Assembly (NCBI RefSeq): GCF_026157035.1
Contig: NZ_JANJZA010000001.1
Coordinates: forward strand, 723,001-787,000
DNA from: Sphingomicrobium nitratireducens
GTDB taxonomy: Bacteria; Pseudomonadota; Alphaproteobacteria; Sphingomonadales; Sphingomonadaceae
DNA: 64,000 nt
Direction: 5' to 3'
Part shown: positions 63,426 through 64,000 of the stretch, one piece after another
Numbering within the stretch: position 1 is the first letter of the stretch
Layout of the letters: each line of letters opens with the position of its first letter
Translations under genes and position numbers: made by a program
Notes under the pieces: model-generated
The model's database searches: none
Seen by the model: only the letters and a program-made list of their open reading frames with translations
Told to the model about the DNA's origin: nothing

Positions 63426-63920
63426 ATGTTATCGACCATTCTCTTGGCTGGCGCGATGGCGGGCGCCGTACCGCTGCAGGACGAGGCGGCTGTCGCGACC
63501 CCGGTCAACGAGGCTTCCCCGGCGCTTGCCGAGGCGTCGTGGATGGTCGGACGCTGGGTCGGCTACGGCATGGGCGGCGAGGTGGAGGAGATGTGGTCGC
63601 CGGCGCGCGGCGGGCAGATGGTCGGCCATTTCACCTATTCGAAGGCGGGCGTCCCCCAATTCTACGAACTCATGCTGATGCGTCACGACGCACAGGGCGG
63701 GCTCGAGATGCTGGTCAAGCATTTCAACGCCGATTTCACCGCTTGGGAGGACAAGGGCGAGTGGGTCACTTTCAAGGCCGACCGGGTCGAGGAAGGCATC
63801 TTGCGCTTCAAGGGTCTCTCGATCGTGGGCGATCCGCTCGGGCGGATGGTCGCGACGGTGACGATGCGCGGCAAGGACGGTGTCAGCCAGGTCCCCTTCG
63901 TGCTCGAGCGCGCCGACTAG
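63426..63920 (+). CDS. DUF6265 family exported protein
   Basis: 164 aa from ATG 63426 with AGGAGG 10 nt upstream. Short signal-like N-terminus (LSTILLAGAMAGAVPLQ), then ASWMVGRWVGYG, EEMWSPARGGQMVGHF and EMLVKHFNADFTAWEDK, typical of DUF6265 proteins (lipocalin-like beta-barrel). Function unknown. A stretch of 132 bp upstream contains GTTAAC and GAATC but no clear promoter. The final 80 bp of the window after the stop hold no gene I can support. Confidence 0.8.
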   Translation: MLSTILLAGAMAGAVPLQDEAAVATPVNEASPALAEASWMVGRWVGYGMGGEVEEMWSPARGGQMVGHFTYSKAGVPQFYELMLMRHDAQGGLEMLVKHFNADFTAWEDKGEWVTFKADRVEEGILRFKGLSIVGDPLGRMVATVTMRGKDGVSQVPFVLERAD

Positions 63921-64000
63921 GCTAAAATCCCCTCTTGGCGGTTGCCCCCGCGCGCCCCCTTGGCTAGGTGCGCGGGCGAAGACGGTTCGCGCGCGCGGAC

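Noticed and set aside
1-64000. Search for tRNA, rRNA, insertion sequences, phage genes, integrases and CRISPR
   Set aside because: All intergenic gaps were read; none shows a cloverleaf, transposase, attachment-site duplication or direct-repeat array.

Overview
The window is a GC-rich, gene-dense stretch of an alphaproteobacterial chromosome, most likely from the Sphingomonadales. The basis is a general stress response locus of the PhyR/NepR/EcfG type with a HisKA_2 partner at the locus, a one-strand dcw cluster ending at ftsZ, the argS-SPOR-nagZ-scpAB-tatABC order, and abundant GTG starts with 4-bp gene overlaps. I saw no tRNA, rRNA, CRISPR array, insertion sequence, integrase or phage gene. 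No species can be named from the sequence alone.

Layout. 1-2.0 kb (minus): a truncated QEGLA/DUF1704 metallopeptidase-like gene coupled to an N-formylglutamate amidohydrolase-like gene. 2.1-3.2 kb: a Tyr/Gly-rich exported protein facing an orphan receiver protein, with a terminator between them. 3.2-3.6 kb: a 447-bp gene-free stretch with a perfect CtrA-type box and a three-hairpin RNA ending in a strong terminator, upstream of guaA. 5.3-11.2 kb: an ArsC/Spx-like protein, an ICMT-like methyltransferase, panB, the yfgM-like/bamB/der outer-membrane and ribosome assembly group, and an orphan Hpt protein. 11.2-16.4 kb (minus): four tandem DUF418 membrane paralogues. 16.5-19.4 kb (minus): a nitroreductase and purL. 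19.5-21.0 kb: an MliC-like lipoprotein and two poorly characterised membrane-anchored proteins.

21.2-39.3 kb is the division/cell-wall (dcw) cluster: mraZ, rsmH, ftsL, ftsI, murE, murF, mraY, murD, ftsW, murG, murC, murB, ddl, ftsQ, ftsA, ftsZ. Most junctions overlap by 1-4 bp, so translation is probably coupled. The 304 bp before mraZ hold a consensus DnaA box and a 10-bp-phased repeat that fits an MraZ operator; the ftsA-ftsZ gap holds four GANTC (CcrM) sites. A TPR/SPOR protein follows ftsZ.

40.9-49.8 kb: dgt, an NAD(P)-binding reductase, an M15-type peptidase, argS, a SPOR protein, nagZ, scpA, scpB and tatABC. tatC ends in a G10 tract inside a long inverted repeat. 49.9-53.7 kb is the general stress response locus: a HisKA_2 protein with a degraded ATPase domain and nepR on the minus strand, phyR and ecfG on the plus strand, one near-symmetric EcfG-like promoter element between them, and a 50-codon gene after ecfG whose product resembles NepR. 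53.8-64 kb: glnE, bcp, a beta-hydroxyacid dehydrogenase, sdhB, a minus-strand pair for surface-polymer synthesis and export (CDP-glycerol-type transferase and flippase), a PaaI thioesterase, zapE, a small periplasmic protein and a DUF6265 protein.

The best candidates for something undescribed are the four-copy DUF418 array, the CtrA-linked RNA upstream of guaA, and the NepR-like mini-gene next to ecfG. All functional statements come from reading motifs and context; no database search was run.
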